Positions 49,121-58,443 of a DNA stretch of 64,000 nt are shown in pieces (position 1 is the stretch's first letter; each line of letters starts with the position of its first letter). Source of the DNA: Streptomyces lavendulae subsp. lavendulae (GTDB lineage: Bacteria; Actinomycetota; Actinomycetes; Streptomycetales; Streptomycetaceae). The translations under genes were made by a program, and so were the position numbers. Below the pieces are notes generated by a model, which saw only the letters and a program-made list of their open reading frames with translations, did not search any database and was not told where the DNA came from. Location: the NCBI RefSeq assembly GCF_002803845.1, contig NZ_CP024985.1:4030001-4094000 (forward strand). Direction: 5' to 3'.

Positions 49121-50143
49121 GTGGCCAAGGTGACGCGGGATGACGTTGCACGACTTGCGGGTACGTCTACCGCCGTCGTGAGCTACGTCATCAACAACGG
49201 ACCCCGGCCGGTTGCCCCGGCCACGCGCGAGCGTGTCCTCGCCGCGATCAAGGAGCTGGGCTACCGCCCGGACCGGGTCGCACAGGCGATGGCGTCACGA
49301 CGCACCGACCTCATAGGCATGATCGTCCCGGACGCCCGCCAGCCGTTCTTCGCGGAGATGGCGCACGCGGTCGAGCAGGCCGCCGCCGAGCGCGGGAAGA
49401 TGGTCCTGGTCGGGAACTCCGACTACCGCGACGAGCGCGAGGTCCATTACCTGCGGGCCTTCCTCGGCATGCGGGTGTCCGGCCTGATCCTGGTCAGCCA
49501 GGGCATGAGCGAGCGCGCCGCCTCGGAGATCGAGGCGTGGGACGCCCGCATCGTGCTGCTGCACGAGCGGCCCGAGGCGATCGACGACGTCGCGGTGGTC
49601 ACGGACGACATCGGCGGGGCCCAGCTCGCCACCCGGCACCTGCTGGAACACGGGCACGAGTACGTCGCCTGCATCGGCGGCGTCGAGAACACCCCGTCCG
49701 TCGGCGACCCGGTGGCCGACCACGTCGAGGGCTGGCGCCGGGCCATGCTCGAAGCGGGCCGTTCGGTGGAGGGCCGGCTCATCGAGGCCCCGTACAACCG
49801 CTACGACGCCTACACGGTCGCCCTGGAGGTCCTGGCCCGGCCCGACCGGCCGACCGCGATCTTCTGCGCGACGGACGACCAGGCCATCGGCGTGCTCCGG
49901 GCCGCCCGCGAGCTGCGCATCGACGTCCCCGAGCAGTTGGCCGTGGCCGGCTTCGACGACGTCAAGGAGGCGGCCCTGACGGACCCGCCGCTGACCACGA
50001 TCGCCTCGGACCGCCCGGCGATGGCCCGCGCGGCCGTGGACCTCGTCCTGGACGACGCCCTGCGCGTGGCGGGCTCCCGCCGCGAGCGCCTCAAGCAGTT
50101 CCCCTCGGCCCTGGTGATCCGCCGCTCCTGCGGCTGCCGCTGA
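49121..50143 (+). CDS. LacI-family transcription regulator
   Basis: A 340-residue repressor. The helix-turn-helix and hinge are VTRDDVARLAGTSTAVVSYVINNGPRPVAPATRERVLAAIKELGYRPDRVAQAMASRRT. The sugar-binding-like core runs from LIGMIVPDARQPFFAEMAHAVEQAA to LAVAGFDDVKEAALTDPPLTTIASDRPAM. It starts at GTG 49121, 24 nt after glnR, and may be co-transcribed with it. The effector is unknown; no sugar operon is adjacent. Confidence 0.9.
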   Translation: MAKVTRDDVARLAGTSTAVVSYVINNGPRPVAPATRERVLAAIKELGYRPDRVAQAMASRRTDLIGMIVPDARQPFFAEMAHAVEQAAAERGKMVLVGNSDYRDEREVHYLRAFLGMRVSGLILVSQGMSERAASEIEAWDARIVLLHERPEAIDDVAVVTDDIGGAQLATRHLLEHGHEYVACIGGVENTPSVGDPVADHVEGWRRAMLEAGRSVEGRLIEAPYNRYDAYTVALEVLARPDRPTAIFCATDDQAIGVLRAARELRIDVPEQLAVAGFDDVKEAALTDPPLTTIASDRPAMARAAVDLVLDDALRVAGSRRERLKQFPSALVIRRSCGCR

Positions 50144-50267
50144 CCGCCGCGCGCGCCCGGCCTGCCGGGCGTGCGGCCCGCCTCCTTATATCGGGCATAC
50201 ACGGTTCTGTCGGGCTTCTCAGCCGGGACTCAGGAAGCTCTCATGATCCGGCGGGACAGTCGGAGAC

Positions 50268-51542
50268 ATGACCGACAGCTTCCGCCGCGAAGGCGAGTAC
50301 CCGCAGGAGAACCGGCCGGCCCAGAACCCGCCCTTCGGCGAGGACTGGCAGCGCGGCCGCGACCGGTTGGCACAGGACACCGGGGCCGGGGCGTACCCGC
50401 CGCCGCCCGCGTACCCGCCGGCCGCGCCGGCACCGGCCCCCGGCTGGCACGAGGCGCACCAGCCCCCCGTGATCCAGGGCGAGACCGTCCCGGCCGGCGG
50501 CGACGGCGACACCGGCGGCCATGGCGGCCACGGGGGCGGCGGATGGGCCGCCTGGGGCTCCGCCGCCCCGGCGGCACCCGCCGCCCCCGCCCATGCCGCC
50601 CGCGCCAAGCGCCCCGTCGCGCTGCTCGCCGCCGTCGCCCTCGCGGCGGCCGTGATCGGCGGCGGGACGGCCGCCGCCGTCCAGCAGTTCCTCGACCACC
50701 AGGGCTCCGCGGGTGGCGGCTTCAGCGGCACCAACGTCTCCCAGTCCAGCAACGGCACCGTCTCGGGCGTCGCCGAGCAGGTCAGCCCCTCCGTCGTGCG
50801 GATCGACACCCGCACCGGCTCCGGCCAGGGCACCGGCTCCGGCATCGTGATCACCGCCGACGGCGAGATCGTCACCAACAACCACGTCGTCAGCGGCGCC
50901 TCCGAGATCCAGGTGACGATGAGCGACGGCAAGAAGTACGCCGCCAAGACCGTCGGCACCGACCCCGACAAGGACCTGGCGCTGATCAAGCTCCAGGGCG
51001 CGAGCGGCCTGAAGCCCGCCAAGCTCGGCAACTCCGACCAGCTGCGCGTCGGCGACCAGGTCGTCGCCATCGGCTCCCCCGACCGCCTCACCGGCACCGT
51101 GACCAGCGGCATCGTCTCGGCCCTGGACCGGGACGTGAACGTACCGAAGTCGGAGCAGCAGCAGTCCCCGCAGCGCGGGCAGGGCGGCGGCTGGCCGTTC
51201 TCCTACGACGGGCAGCAGTTCAACGGGAACACCGGCTCGAACACCACCTCGTACAAGGCCATCCAGACGGACGCCTCCCTCAACCCGGGCAACTCCGGCG
51301 GCGCCCTCGTCAACCTGAACGGCGAGATCGTGGGCATGCCCTCAGCGATCTACTCCCCCTCCAGCGACAGCTCCTCCGCGGGCAGCGTCGGCCTCGGCTT
51401 CGCCATCCCGGTCAACACGGTCAAGGCCGACCTCGACGGCCTCCGCAAGGGCGGCACGGGAGGCATCGGCGACTCCGGCAACGGCAACGGCACCGGCTCC
51501 GACGGCTCGGGCAGCGGGCGCTCCGGCACCTCCTGGTTCTGA
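50268..51542 (+). CDS. Membrane-anchored trypsin-like (HtrA/PepD-type) serine protease without PDZ
   Basis: A 424-residue protein. The first 110 residues are a cytosolic Pro/Gly/Ala-rich arm; a membrane helix follows (PVALLAAVALAAAVIGGGTAAAV). The protease domain has His in EIVTNNHVVSGA, Asp in DPDKDLALIKL and Ser in NPGNSGGALVN, a complete triad. The domain ends with GLGFAIPVNTVKADLDGL, but then only a Gly/Ser/Asn tail (SGSGRSGTSWF) follows: the PDZ domain of DegP and PepD is absent. In M. tuberculosis pepD lies beside mprAB; here a similar two-component pair follows in the same direction. Confidence 0.9.
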   Translation: MTDSFRREGEYPQENRPAQNPPFGEDWQRGRDRLAQDTGAGAYPPPPAYPPAAPAPAPGWHEAHQPPVIQGETVPAGGDGDTGGHGGHGGGGWAAWGSAAPAAPAAPAHAARAKRPVALLAAVALAAAVIGGGTAAAVQQFLDHQGSAGGGFSGTNVSQSSNGTVSGVAEQVSPSVVRIDTRTGSGQGTGSGIVITADGEIVTNNHVVSGASEIQVTMSDGKKYAAKTVGTDPDKDLALIKLQGASGLKPAKLGNSDQLRVGDQVVAIGSPDRLTGTVTSGIVSALDRDVNVPKSEQQQSPQRGQGGGWPFSYDGQQFNGNTGSNTTSYKAIQTDASLNPGNSGGALVNLNGEIVGMPSAIYSPSSDSSSAGSVGLGFAIPVNTVKADLDGLRKGGTGGIGDSGNGNGTGSDGSGSGRSGTSWF

Positions 51543-51737
51543 TCCCGCCGGCCCCGCCACCGGCCCCGCGCCCGGTACGGCAGCCGCCCCCGGGCGCAGC
51601 CGCACCGGGCCGCGGCGCTCCCGTGCGACGCTGGGGGCAGACCTCCGCGGGACGGATCCCGCACGTCCGCCGCCCGCGGCCGGGGCCGGGGCCCCGGCCG
51701 CGGACACCACCACGACCACCACCCAGGGGGACCGCCG

Positions 51738-52472
51738 ATGAACGCCACCGAAGGCGAACCGCAGCGCATCCTCGTCGTCGACGACGAGCCGGCCGTCCGT
51801 GAGGCCCTGCGCCGCAGCCTCGCCTTCGAGGGCTACGGGACCCGGACGGCGGTCGACGGACTCGACGCCCTCGACCAGGCGGCCACGTACGCCCCGGACC
51901 TGATCGTCCTGGACATCCAGATGCCCCGGATGGACGGCCTGACCGCGGCCCGCCGGCTGCGCGCGTCCGGCAGCGTCACCCCGATCCTGATGCTGACCGC
52001 CCGCGACACCGTCGGCGACCGCGTCACCGGCCTCGACGCCGGCGCGGACGACTACCTCGTCAAGCCCTTCGAGCTGGACGAGCTCTTCGCGCGCGTCCGC
52101 GCCCTGCTGCGCCGCAGCTCCTACCGCGCCCCCTCCGCCGCCCCGGAGAGCTCCGCCGACGTCCTGTCCTTCGGCGACCTGCGCATGGACCTCACCACCC
52201 GCGAGGTCACCCGGGGCCACCGCGCCGTGGAACTGACCCGGACCGAGTTCACCCTGCTGGAGATGTTCCTCGCGCACCCGCGCCAGGTCCTGACCCGCGA
52301 GCAGATCCTGAAGACCGTGTGGGGCTTCGACTTCGAGCCCAGCTCCAACTCCCTGGACGTGTACGTGATGTACCTGCGCCGCAAGACCGAGGCCGGTGGC
52401 GAGCCCCGCCTCGTCCACACCGTGCGCGGGGTCGGGTACGTCCTGCGCGCCGGCGAGGGCGGCCCCGAGTGA
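51738..52472 (+). CDS. OmpR-family response regulator (MprA-like)
   Basis: A 244-residue response regulator. The receiver has VVDDEPAVREAL, the phospho-Asp in LIVLDIQMPRMDG, LTARD and LVKPFELDEL. The winged helix is VELTRTEFTLLEMFLAHPRQVLTREQILKTVWGFDFEPSSNSLDVYVMYLRRKTE. The order protease, regulator, kinase and the sequence type suggest an envelope-stress system like MprAB. It ends in GTGA overlapping the kinase start. Confidence 0.9.
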   Translation: MNATEGEPQRILVVDDEPAVREALRRSLAFEGYGTRTAVDGLDALDQAATYAPDLIVLDIQMPRMDGLTAARRLRASGSVTPILMLTARDTVGDRVTGLDAGADDYLVKPFELDELFARVRALLRRSSYRAPSAAPESSADVLSFGDLRMDLTTREVTRGHRAVELTRTEFTLLEMFLAHPRQVLTREQILKTVWGFDFEPSSNSLDVYVMYLRRKTEAGGEPRLVHTVRGVGYVLRAGEGGPE

Positions 52473-53905
52473 GCCCGACCGCCAGATTCCACGCGCTGCC
52501 GCTGCGCTCGCGGCTCGCGCTGCTGGTGGCGGTCGCCGTGGCGGTGGCGGTGGCGGCCGTCGCCGCCGTCGCCTGGGTGATGGTGCGCACCCAGCTGCGC
52601 GACCAGCTCGACCGCTCCCTGATGTCGACGAACGTCAGCGCACAGGTGGCGCGGACCCTGCGGGAGGGCTGCGTCGTCCAGCCGCCCAAGCCCACGCAGC
52701 AGATCGCCGGGAACCTGAACGCGACCGTGCAGATCGTCCTGTCCGACGGCACCCGCTGCTGGGTGGGCGGCCAGCCCGACCTGCCCGTGACCGGCGCCGA
52801 CCGGCAGGTCGCGGCGGACGTGGAGGCCAAGCCCGTCCTGCACGACGTGACCACCCCCGACGGCGTCGACATGCGCGTCTACACCCTCCAGGCCAACCCG
52901 GCCGGGCCCGCCTTCGGCGTCTCCATCGCCAAGCCGCTGGGCGACGTGGAGAAGCCCCTGTCCACCCTGGCCTGGGTGCTGCTGCTGGTCAGCGGCATCG
53001 GGGTGGTCGGCGCCGGGGCCGCCGGACTGTGGGTGGCCCGGACGGGGCTGCGGCCGGTGGACGAACTGACCGGCGCCGTCGAGCACATCGCCCGGACCGA
53101 GGACCTGACCGTACGGATCCCCGACGAGGGGGACGACGAGATCGCCCGCCTGTCGCGCTCCTTCAACTCCATGACGGCCGCCCTGGCCTCCTCGCAGGAA
53201 CGCCAGGCCCAGCTGATCGCCGACGCCGGCCACGAACTGCGGACCCCGCTCACCTCCCTGCGCACCAACATCGAGCTGCTCGCGCGCAGCGAGGAGACCG
53301 GCCGGGCCATCCCGCCGGACGACCGCCGCGAGCTGCTGGCCTCCGTGAAGGCACAGATGACGGAGCTGGCCGCGCTGATCGGGGACCTCCAGGAGCTCTC
53401 CCGCCCCGACGCCGCCCCGCACGGCCCGCTCGGGGTGGTGGCCCTGCACGAGACCGCCGCCGCCGCGCTCTCCCGGGCCCGGCTGCGCGGCCCGGAGCTG
53501 GTCTTCACCTCCACGCTGGAGCCCTGGTACGTACGGGGCGAGGCGGCGGCGCTGGAGCGGGCGGTGGTCAACGTCCTGGACAACGCCGTGAAGTTCAGCC
53601 CGCCGGGCGCGGCCGTCGAGGTCTCGCTGCGCGCGGGCGAGCTGACGGTGCGCGACCACGGGCCGGGCATCCCGGCCGAGGACCTCCCGTACGTCTTCGA
53701 GCGGTTCTGGCGCTCCCCGTCGGCCCGCGCGCTGCCCGGCAGCGGACTGGGCCTGTCCATCGTGGCCCGTACGGTCCAGCGCGCGGGCGGCACCGCCGTG
53801 CTGCGCGCCGCGGCCGACGGGGGCCGGGGCACGGAGGCGGTGCTGCGCCTGCCGGGCGCCCCGACGCCGCCGCCGTCGACCGCGTCAGTTGTGCCGGATC
53901 AGTGA
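52469..53905 (+). CDS. Sensor histidine kinase (MprB-like)
   Basis: A 478-residue membrane kinase. Two membrane helices (SRLALLVAVAVAVAVAAVAAVAW; LAWVLLLVSGIGVVGAGAAGLWV) enclose an outside sensor of about 130 residues containing two Cys (EGCVVQPP, GTRCWVGG). HAMP and H-box follow (LIADAGHELRTPLTSLRTNIELL), then the N-box (NVLDNAVKFSPPG), VRDHGPGIP, FERFWRS and GSGLGLSIVARTVQRAGG. GTG 52469 overlaps the regulator stop. Its last 21 bases overlap the end of the convergent PI-PLC-like gene. Confidence 0.9.
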   Translation: MSPTARFHALPLRSRLALLVAVAVAVAVAAVAAVAWVMVRTQLRDQLDRSLMSTNVSAQVARTLREGCVVQPPKPTQQIAGNLNATVQIVLSDGTRCWVGGQPDLPVTGADRQVAADVEAKPVLHDVTTPDGVDMRVYTLQANPAGPAFGVSIAKPLGDVEKPLSTLAWVLLLVSGIGVVGAGAAGLWVARTGLRPVDELTGAVEHIARTEDLTVRIPDEGDDEIARLSRSFNSMTAALASSQERQAQLIADAGHELRTPLTSLRTNIELLARSEETGRAIPPDDRRELLASVKAQMTELAALIGDLQELSRPDAAPHGPLGVVALHETAAAALSRARLRGPELVFTSTLEPWYVRGEAAALERAVVNVLDNAVKFSPPGAAVEVSLRAGELTVRDHGPGIPAEDLPYVFERFWRSPSARALPGSGLGLSIVARTVQRAGGTAVLRAAADGGRGTEAVLRLPGAPTPPPSTASVVPDQ

Positions 53906-54763
53906 TTCGACCAGGCCGGACCGGGTGTTGGGGAAGTCCATCGGGACGATGCCGAGGCCGGTGCGGCCGGCCAGTTCGCCGCCGTCGACGAAGGAGTGGA
54001 CCTGCGGGTTGAGCCGGTCGGAGTTCCAGCGCGGGGGCATGTAGGCGGCGGTGCTGACGTAGTTCACGAACAGTTTCCCGGGCTGCTGGACGGCCTTGCG
54101 GAACTGGTTCTCGATCCGGCCGCGCTTGGCGAAGGGCTCGGTGTTGTAGTCGTCCTGGACGTCGAAGACGTTGCCGTCGGCGTAGCGCAGGCCCGGCAGA
54201 CCGCCGTTGTCGGCGAGGAGCACCACCTTGCCGCGGGCCTGGCCCAGCGATGCGGGCAGGGTGTCGGCGATGCGGAAGAGCGGGCGCCAGCCGCGGTGGT
54301 CGAGGTAGTCGTCGAAGACGGCGCGGAAGGTGGCGTCGCTCTCCTCGGAGTACTCCTGCTTGACGCGCATCAGGACGGTCTCGGAGGGATGCGCGGCGAG
54401 GAAGTTCCAGCAGGCGACCAGGACGTCCCCGAACATCAGGTCCTGGAAGAAGGCCGCGTGGTGGATGGCGAAGGAGCCGCCCGTCACCCGGCAGCGGACG
54501 TCCAGGAAGCGGATCCCGGAGTCGAGCTGCTGGGCTATCGAGGTGTTCTGGCAGGCGACGTAGAGCCCGCCCTTGGTGGCGCCCGAGTCGTGGGTGCCGG
54601 GGATGGTCATCCGCTGGAGCGGGGTGGAGTCGGCGAGGCCGGCCATCCAGTCCTGGCTGCCGAGGGTTCTCGCGGAGGCGGGGGCCGCCGTCCCGAGTCC
54701 CGTGAGCGCCGCGGCGCCCACCGCCGTCGCTCCGGTCAGAAAAGCCCGCCGATGCAGTGCCAT
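53885..54763 (-). CDS. Secreted PI-PLC-domain phosphodiesterase (Tat exported)
   Basis: A 292-residue protein with a twin-arginine signal (HRRAFLTGATAVGAAALTGLGTAAPASA). The PI-PLC X-type core follows: MTIPGTHDSGATKGG with the first catalytic His, FLDVRCRVTGGSFAIHHAAFFQDLMFGDVL with the second His, and ETVLMRVKQEYSE. It probably cleaves a phosphatidylinositol-like lipid outside the cell, as bacterial PI-PLCs do, without calcium. The stop lies within the end of the histidine kinase gene. Confidence 0.88.
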   Translation of the reverse strand: MALHRRAFLTGATAVGAAALTGLGTAAPASARTLGSQDWMAGLADSTPLQRMTIPGTHDSGATKGGLYVACQNTSIAQQLDSGIRFLDVRCRVTGGSFAIHHAAFFQDLMFGDVLVACWNFLAAHPSETVLMRVKQEYSEESDATFRAVFDDYLDHRGWRPLFRIADTLPASLGQARGKVVLLADNGGLPGLRYADGNVFDVQDDYNTEPFAKRGRIENQFRKAVQQPGKLFVNYVSTAAYMPPRWNSDRLNPQVHSFVDGGELAGRTGLGIVPMDFPNTRSGLVESLIRHN

Positions 54764-54824
54764 GCCCGCCCCTTCGCCGCTCCGCTGTCGGGACGGGATT
54801 ATGGCGTGCGCGGACCCGCCTTCA

Positions 54825-55412
54825 CTACCCGTCGGTAGGCACTGATTCTTCGAGCAGCTCCACCATCCGCCGCAGCCCGCGCACGAGTTCCCGCCCGGTC
54901 GGCGCCTGCTCCTCGTCGGTCAGGGCCTGCACCATCACCCCGCTGAGCAGCGCGAGGTGCACCGATCCGAGGGCCCGTACGTCCTCCTGCGCGACCTCGT
55001 CCTCGGGCACCCCGGCCAGCTGCGCGGCGACCATGCGCCGGGACCGGCGCTGCCCCTCGGCGAGCACGGCGAGCAGCTCGGGCGAGGACTGGGCGTGCAC
55101 GAAGGCCTCGATGTTGGCGAGCCAGAGCCAGCGCATGTCGAGGAAGTCCCGGCTCTTGCGGTCCCAGGTGTCGGCGTAGCGCTCCTCGGCGGTGGCGCCC
55201 TGCCCGGCGAGCCGGCCCGAGCCGGCGGCCCACTCGTCGATGGCCGCGAACAGGGCCTGGTTGAGCAGGGCCTCGCGCGATCCGAAGTGGTAGCCGATCG
55301 CGGCCATGCTCACCTGCGCCGCCGAGGCGATGTCGCGCACGGTCGTGCGCGCGTACCCCTTCTCCTCCAGGCAGCGGCGCGCTCCGGCCAGCAGGTCCTC
55401 GCGATTTCCCAT
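54825..55412 (-). CDS. TetR-family repressor
   Basis: A 195-residue regulator. The helix-turn-helix is LLAGARRCLEEKGYARTTVRDIASAAQVSMAAIGYHFGSREALLNQAL. The helical effector domain is unassigned. ATG 55412 (MGNREDLL) has no clear ribosome site, so the message may be leaderless. Two copies of a 16-nt palindrome lie 27-68 nt upstream, in the space shared with the divergent hydrolase gene, which is therefore its probable target. Confidence 0.88.
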   Translation of the reverse strand: MGNREDLLAGARRCLEEKGYARTTVRDIASAAQVSMAAIGYHFGSREALLNQALFAAIDEWAAGSGRLAGQGATAEERYADTWDRKSRDFLDMRWLWLANIEAFVHAQSSPELLAVLAEGQRRSRRMVAAQLAGVPEDEVAQEDVRALGSVHLALLSGVMVQALTDEEQAPTGRELVRGLRRMVELLEESVPTDG

Positions 55413-55438
55413 GCCGGGATCGTATCCGCGCCAGCATT

Positions 55439-55480
55439 TTGGGCGTGCGCCCAAGACGATCGTATTGCGCGCTTGCCCAA
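55439..55480. promoter_or_regulatory. Twin operators between the TetR gene and the hydrolase gene
   Basis: TTGGGCGTGCGCCCAA (55439-55454) is nearly a perfect palindrome, and TTGCGCGCTTGCCCAA (55465-55480) is a diverged second copy. Their centres are 26 nt apart. The layout fits two TetR dimers on a divergent promoter. Confidence 0.65.
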
Positions 55481-55546
55481 ATCCTGGCAGGGTTGACCCC
55501 GTCACCACAGGAGACGCACGCAGGACACACAGGGGAGAGCGGAACC

Positions 55547-56326
55547 ATGCGCCACACGCTGACGATCGACGACCGCACGCTGTCGTACCTGGACTTCGGC
55601 GGCCCCGGCCGCCCGCTGCTCGCCCTGCACGGGGGCATGTCCGAGGGCCTCGCCTTCGCCGGCCTCGCCGAGGCCCTGGGCGACGAGTGGCGGGTCATCG
55701 CCCCCGACCAGCGCGGCCACGGAGACTCCGACCGGGCCCCCGACTACAGCCGCGCCGGATACGTCGCCGACGCCGTCGCCCTCCTCGACCACCTCGGACT
55801 GGACGCCCCCGTCGCCCTCCTCGGCTACTCGCTCGGCGGGCTCAACGCCGTCCACCTGGCCGCCGCCCACCCCGACCGGATCTCGGCGCTCGTCGACATC
55901 GACGGCGCCGTCGAGGTCCACCCCGCGGGCGGCGCGTGGATGGACTTCCTCAAGGGCATGCGGTACTCCGCCCCCACCCGGGAGGAACTCCTCGCCGCGG
56001 CCGGGCCGATCGGCTCCCAGTTCGTCGCCCAGGCGCTGCGCCCGCTGCCCGAGGGGGGCTGGCGGCTGCCGTTCCACCCCCAGGACATGCTCGACTCCGT
56101 CGAGGCCTGCCGCGGCGACCACTGGGACGCCTGGCTCGGGAGCACGTGCCCGGCCGTACTGGTCCACGGCGTCCGCAGCACGTCCCTCCCGCAGGCACAG
56201 GCCGACGCGATGGTCTCCCGGCGGCCCGGGACCTCGTACACGCCCCTGGAGGGCGACCACTTCGTGCCCTTCACCGACCCGGCCGGCGTCCACGGGGCCG
56301 TCGCGAAGTTCCTCGCGACGCTGTAG
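55547..56326 (+). CDS. Alpha/beta-hydrolase
   Basis: A 259-residue hydrolase. The oxyanion part is LLALHGGMSEG, the acidic loop VIAPDQRGHGDSDRAP, the nucleophile elbow LLGYSLGGLNAVHLA (Ser in G-x-S-x-G), an Asp in the VDIDGAVEV region or later, and His in LEGDHFVPFTDP. The substrate is unknown; the fold covers esterases, epoxide hydrolases and others. ATG 55547 follows GGGGAGAG. It is divergent from a TetR gene with operator-like repeats between. Confidence 0.88.
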   Translation: MRHTLTIDDRTLSYLDFGGPGRPLLALHGGMSEGLAFAGLAEALGDEWRVIAPDQRGHGDSDRAPDYSRAGYVADAVALLDHLGLDAPVALLGYSLGGLNAVHLAAAHPDRISALVDIDGAVEVHPAGGAWMDFLKGMRYSAPTREELLAAAGPIGSQFVAQALRPLPEGGWRLPFHPQDMLDSVEACRGDHWDAWLGSTCPAVLVHGVRSTSLPQAQADAMVSRRPGTSYTPLEGDHFVPFTDPAGVHGAVAKFLATL

Positions 56327-56364
56327 CCGGGGCGCCTGCCCCGGCCGACGCGCCGCGAAACGCC

Positions 56365-56400
56365 GGAGGGGCGGCGGGCCGGAAGGCCCACCGCCCCTCC
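56365..56400. terminator. Bidirectional terminator
   Basis: GGAGGGGCGGCGGGCC pairs with GGCCCACCGCCCCTCC (one G-T) around loop GGAA, between the hydrolase gene and the convergent 5'-nucleotidase gene. Confidence 0.9.
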
Positions 56401-56420
56401 GGGCGCGCCGTACGCGGGTA

Positions 56421-58235
56421 CTACTTGACGACCGTGATCCGGTCCGCCGCCGGCGGGGCGATCGGGGCCGCGGCCGAGGACTTCCCCAGGAGGTTGTTGA
56501 AGGCCTCCAGGTCGGGGATGCCGACCAGCTTGTTCTTGTGCTCCTTCAGGACGGTGAAGCCGTCACCGCCGCCCGCGAGGAACTCGTTCATCGCGACCCG
56601 GTAGGTCTTGGCGGGGTCGATCGCCGCGCCGTTCAGCCGCACCGAGTCCACGACGATCCGGTCCGCGCCCGACTTCGTCATGTCCAGGGTGTACGTGAAG
56701 CCCTTCGACACCTGCAGGATCTTCGGGTTCGGGCCGTTGACCGTACCGCTGACCTGCTGCTGGAGCGCGGTGATCAGCTGCGCGCCCGTCAGGTCCACCA
56801 CGTTCATCAGGTTGTTGAACGGCTGGACCGTGTACGACTCGCCGTACGTCACCACGCCGTCGCCCTCGGCGCCCGCGGCCTTGTACGCCAGGTCGGCCCG
56901 GATGCCGCCCGGGTTCATGATGGCCAGCTGCGCGCCGCCCCGGTCGGCCGGGGACGTGGCGTCCAGCTGCGCGTCGGCGATCAGGTCACCGAGCGGCTTC
57001 TCCGGCGCCTCGGAGCCGCGGCCCGCGATGTCGGCGGAGATGTAACCCATCGGACGGCTCGCGACCGGGGCCGCCAGCGCGTTCCAGCGGGTGATCAGCT
57101 CGGTCATGTCCGGGGCCTTGGGCAGGTCCCGGGTGACGACCTTGTTGACCGGCTTCGGCGACTTGACCGGCGTACGGACGATGTCCTTGGTCTGCCGGTC
57201 GTAGGTCAGCGTGGTGTCGGTGAACAGCCGGCCGTACGAGGCGGCCGAAGTGACCGTGCGCGGGTTGCCCGCCGGGTCCGGGATGTTGCAGGAGTACGCC
57301 TGGTGCGTGTGGCCGGTCACCAGCGCGTCGACCTTCGGGTCGACGTTCTTGGCGATGTCGACGATGGCACCCGAGATGCCGGCGCCCGCGCCCGGGACGT
57401 CACAGTCGTAGTTGTACGCGCCGCTCGCGGGCAGACCGCCCTCGTGGATCAGCGCCACGATCGACTTCACGCCCTGCTTGTTCAGCTCGGCCGCGTACTT
57501 GTTGATCGTCTCGACCTCGTCGCCGAACTTGAGGCCCTTGACCCCGTCGGCGGTCACGACGTCCGGAGTGCCCTCCAGGGTGACGCCGATGAAGCCGATC
57601 TTCACGTCCCCCTTCTTCCAGATGAAGGTGGGCGACATCAGCGGACGCTTGGTCTTCTCGTCCGTGACGTTCGCGGCCAGGTACTGGAACTGGGCGCCCG
57701 TGTACTCCTTGCCGTACTCGAAGCAGCCGTCGACCGGGTGGCAGCCGCCGTACGCCATGCGGCGCAGCTCGGTCTTGCCCTCGTCGAACTCGTGGTTGCC
57801 CACGCTCGTCACGTCGAGCTTCATCTTGTTGAGGGCCTCGACGGTCGGCTCGTCGTGGAAGAGACCGGACAGCATCGGACTGCCGCCGATCATGTCCCCG
57901 GCCGCGGCCGTGACGGAGTAGTCGTGGCCCTTGCGGGCATCGCGCAGCGCGGTCGCGAGGTACTCGGCCCCGCCCGCGGGTATCGCCTTGGTGGTGCCGT
58001 CTGCCTGACGTTCGGTCACGGTGCCGGAGGAGCCCTGCGGGGGCTCCAGCGTGCCGTGGAAATCGTTGAACGACAGCATCTGTACGTCGACGGTGCGGCC
58101 CGGAGCCGCACCGCCGCCACTCGCGGCACCGGCCGGCAGTGCGGCGGCGACCATCGCCCCGGCCCCCGCCGTGAGGGCGAGGGCGGACAGGGTCAACCGG
58201 CGTGCAGTGCGGTGCCGTTGTGGCTTCGCTGACAT
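56421..58235 (-). CDS. Secreted 5'-nucleotidase / metallophosphatase
   Basis: A 604-residue exported enzyme of the UshA family. A signal peptide (about 1-40) is followed by the metallophosphatase domain: LSFNDFHGTLE, AAGDMIGGSP, SVGNHEFDEG (Asn-His motif), IALIHEGG and VTGHTHQAYSC. The C-terminal nucleotidase domain has NPGGIRADL, YGESYTVQPFNNL and EFLAGGGDGFTVLKEH, with the aromatic stacking residues for the base. It releases phosphate from nucleotides outside the cell. It sits among phosphate genes, but I see only a weak GTTGACC-like half site upstream, not a clear PHO box. Confidence 0.92.
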   Translation of the reverse strand: MSAKPQRHRTARRLTLSALALTAGAGAMVAAALPAGAASGGGAAPGRTVDVQMLSFNDFHGTLEPPQGSSGTVTERQADGTTKAIPAGGAEYLATALRDARKGHDYSVTAAAGDMIGGSPMLSGLFHDEPTVEALNKMKLDVTSVGNHEFDEGKTELRRMAYGGCHPVDGCFEYGKEYTGAQFQYLAANVTDEKTKRPLMSPTFIWKKGDVKIGFIGVTLEGTPDVVTADGVKGLKFGDEVETINKYAAELNKQGVKSIVALIHEGGLPASGAYNYDCDVPGAGAGISGAIVDIAKNVDPKVDALVTGHTHQAYSCNIPDPAGNPRTVTSAASYGRLFTDTTLTYDRQTKDIVRTPVKSPKPVNKVVTRDLPKAPDMTELITRWNALAAPVASRPMGYISADIAGRGSEAPEKPLGDLIADAQLDATSPADRGGAQLAIMNPGGIRADLAYKAAGAEGDGVVTYGESYTVQPFNNLMNVVDLTGAQLITALQQQVSGTVNGPNPKILQVSKGFTYTLDMTKSGADRIVVDSVRLNGAAIDPAKTYRVAMNEFLAGGGDGFTVLKEHKNKLVGIPDLEAFNNLLGKSSAAAPIAPPAADRITVVK

Positions 58236-58443
58236 TTATTCCCCTTTGTGGACAGCGAGACAACTTGGGAGGTCCGCCGCAGCCTATGGTCAACGCGCGT
58301 AGCACGACAGGGGGTATCGGGTTGCGAGCTGGTTACGCACAGCCGTCCGCCGCTCCGGCCGCGCTCGGGTCCGCGTCCAGGAACCCACGGGGCCCGGACC
58401 TGCGGAAGGCCCCGACACCGGGCGTCGGTCGTAGGCTCAGAGC

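Noticed and set aside
58236..58330. PHO box for the 5'-nucleotidase gene
   Set aside because: Only a single GTTGACC-like unit occurs on the minus strand; no second unit at 11-nt spacing.
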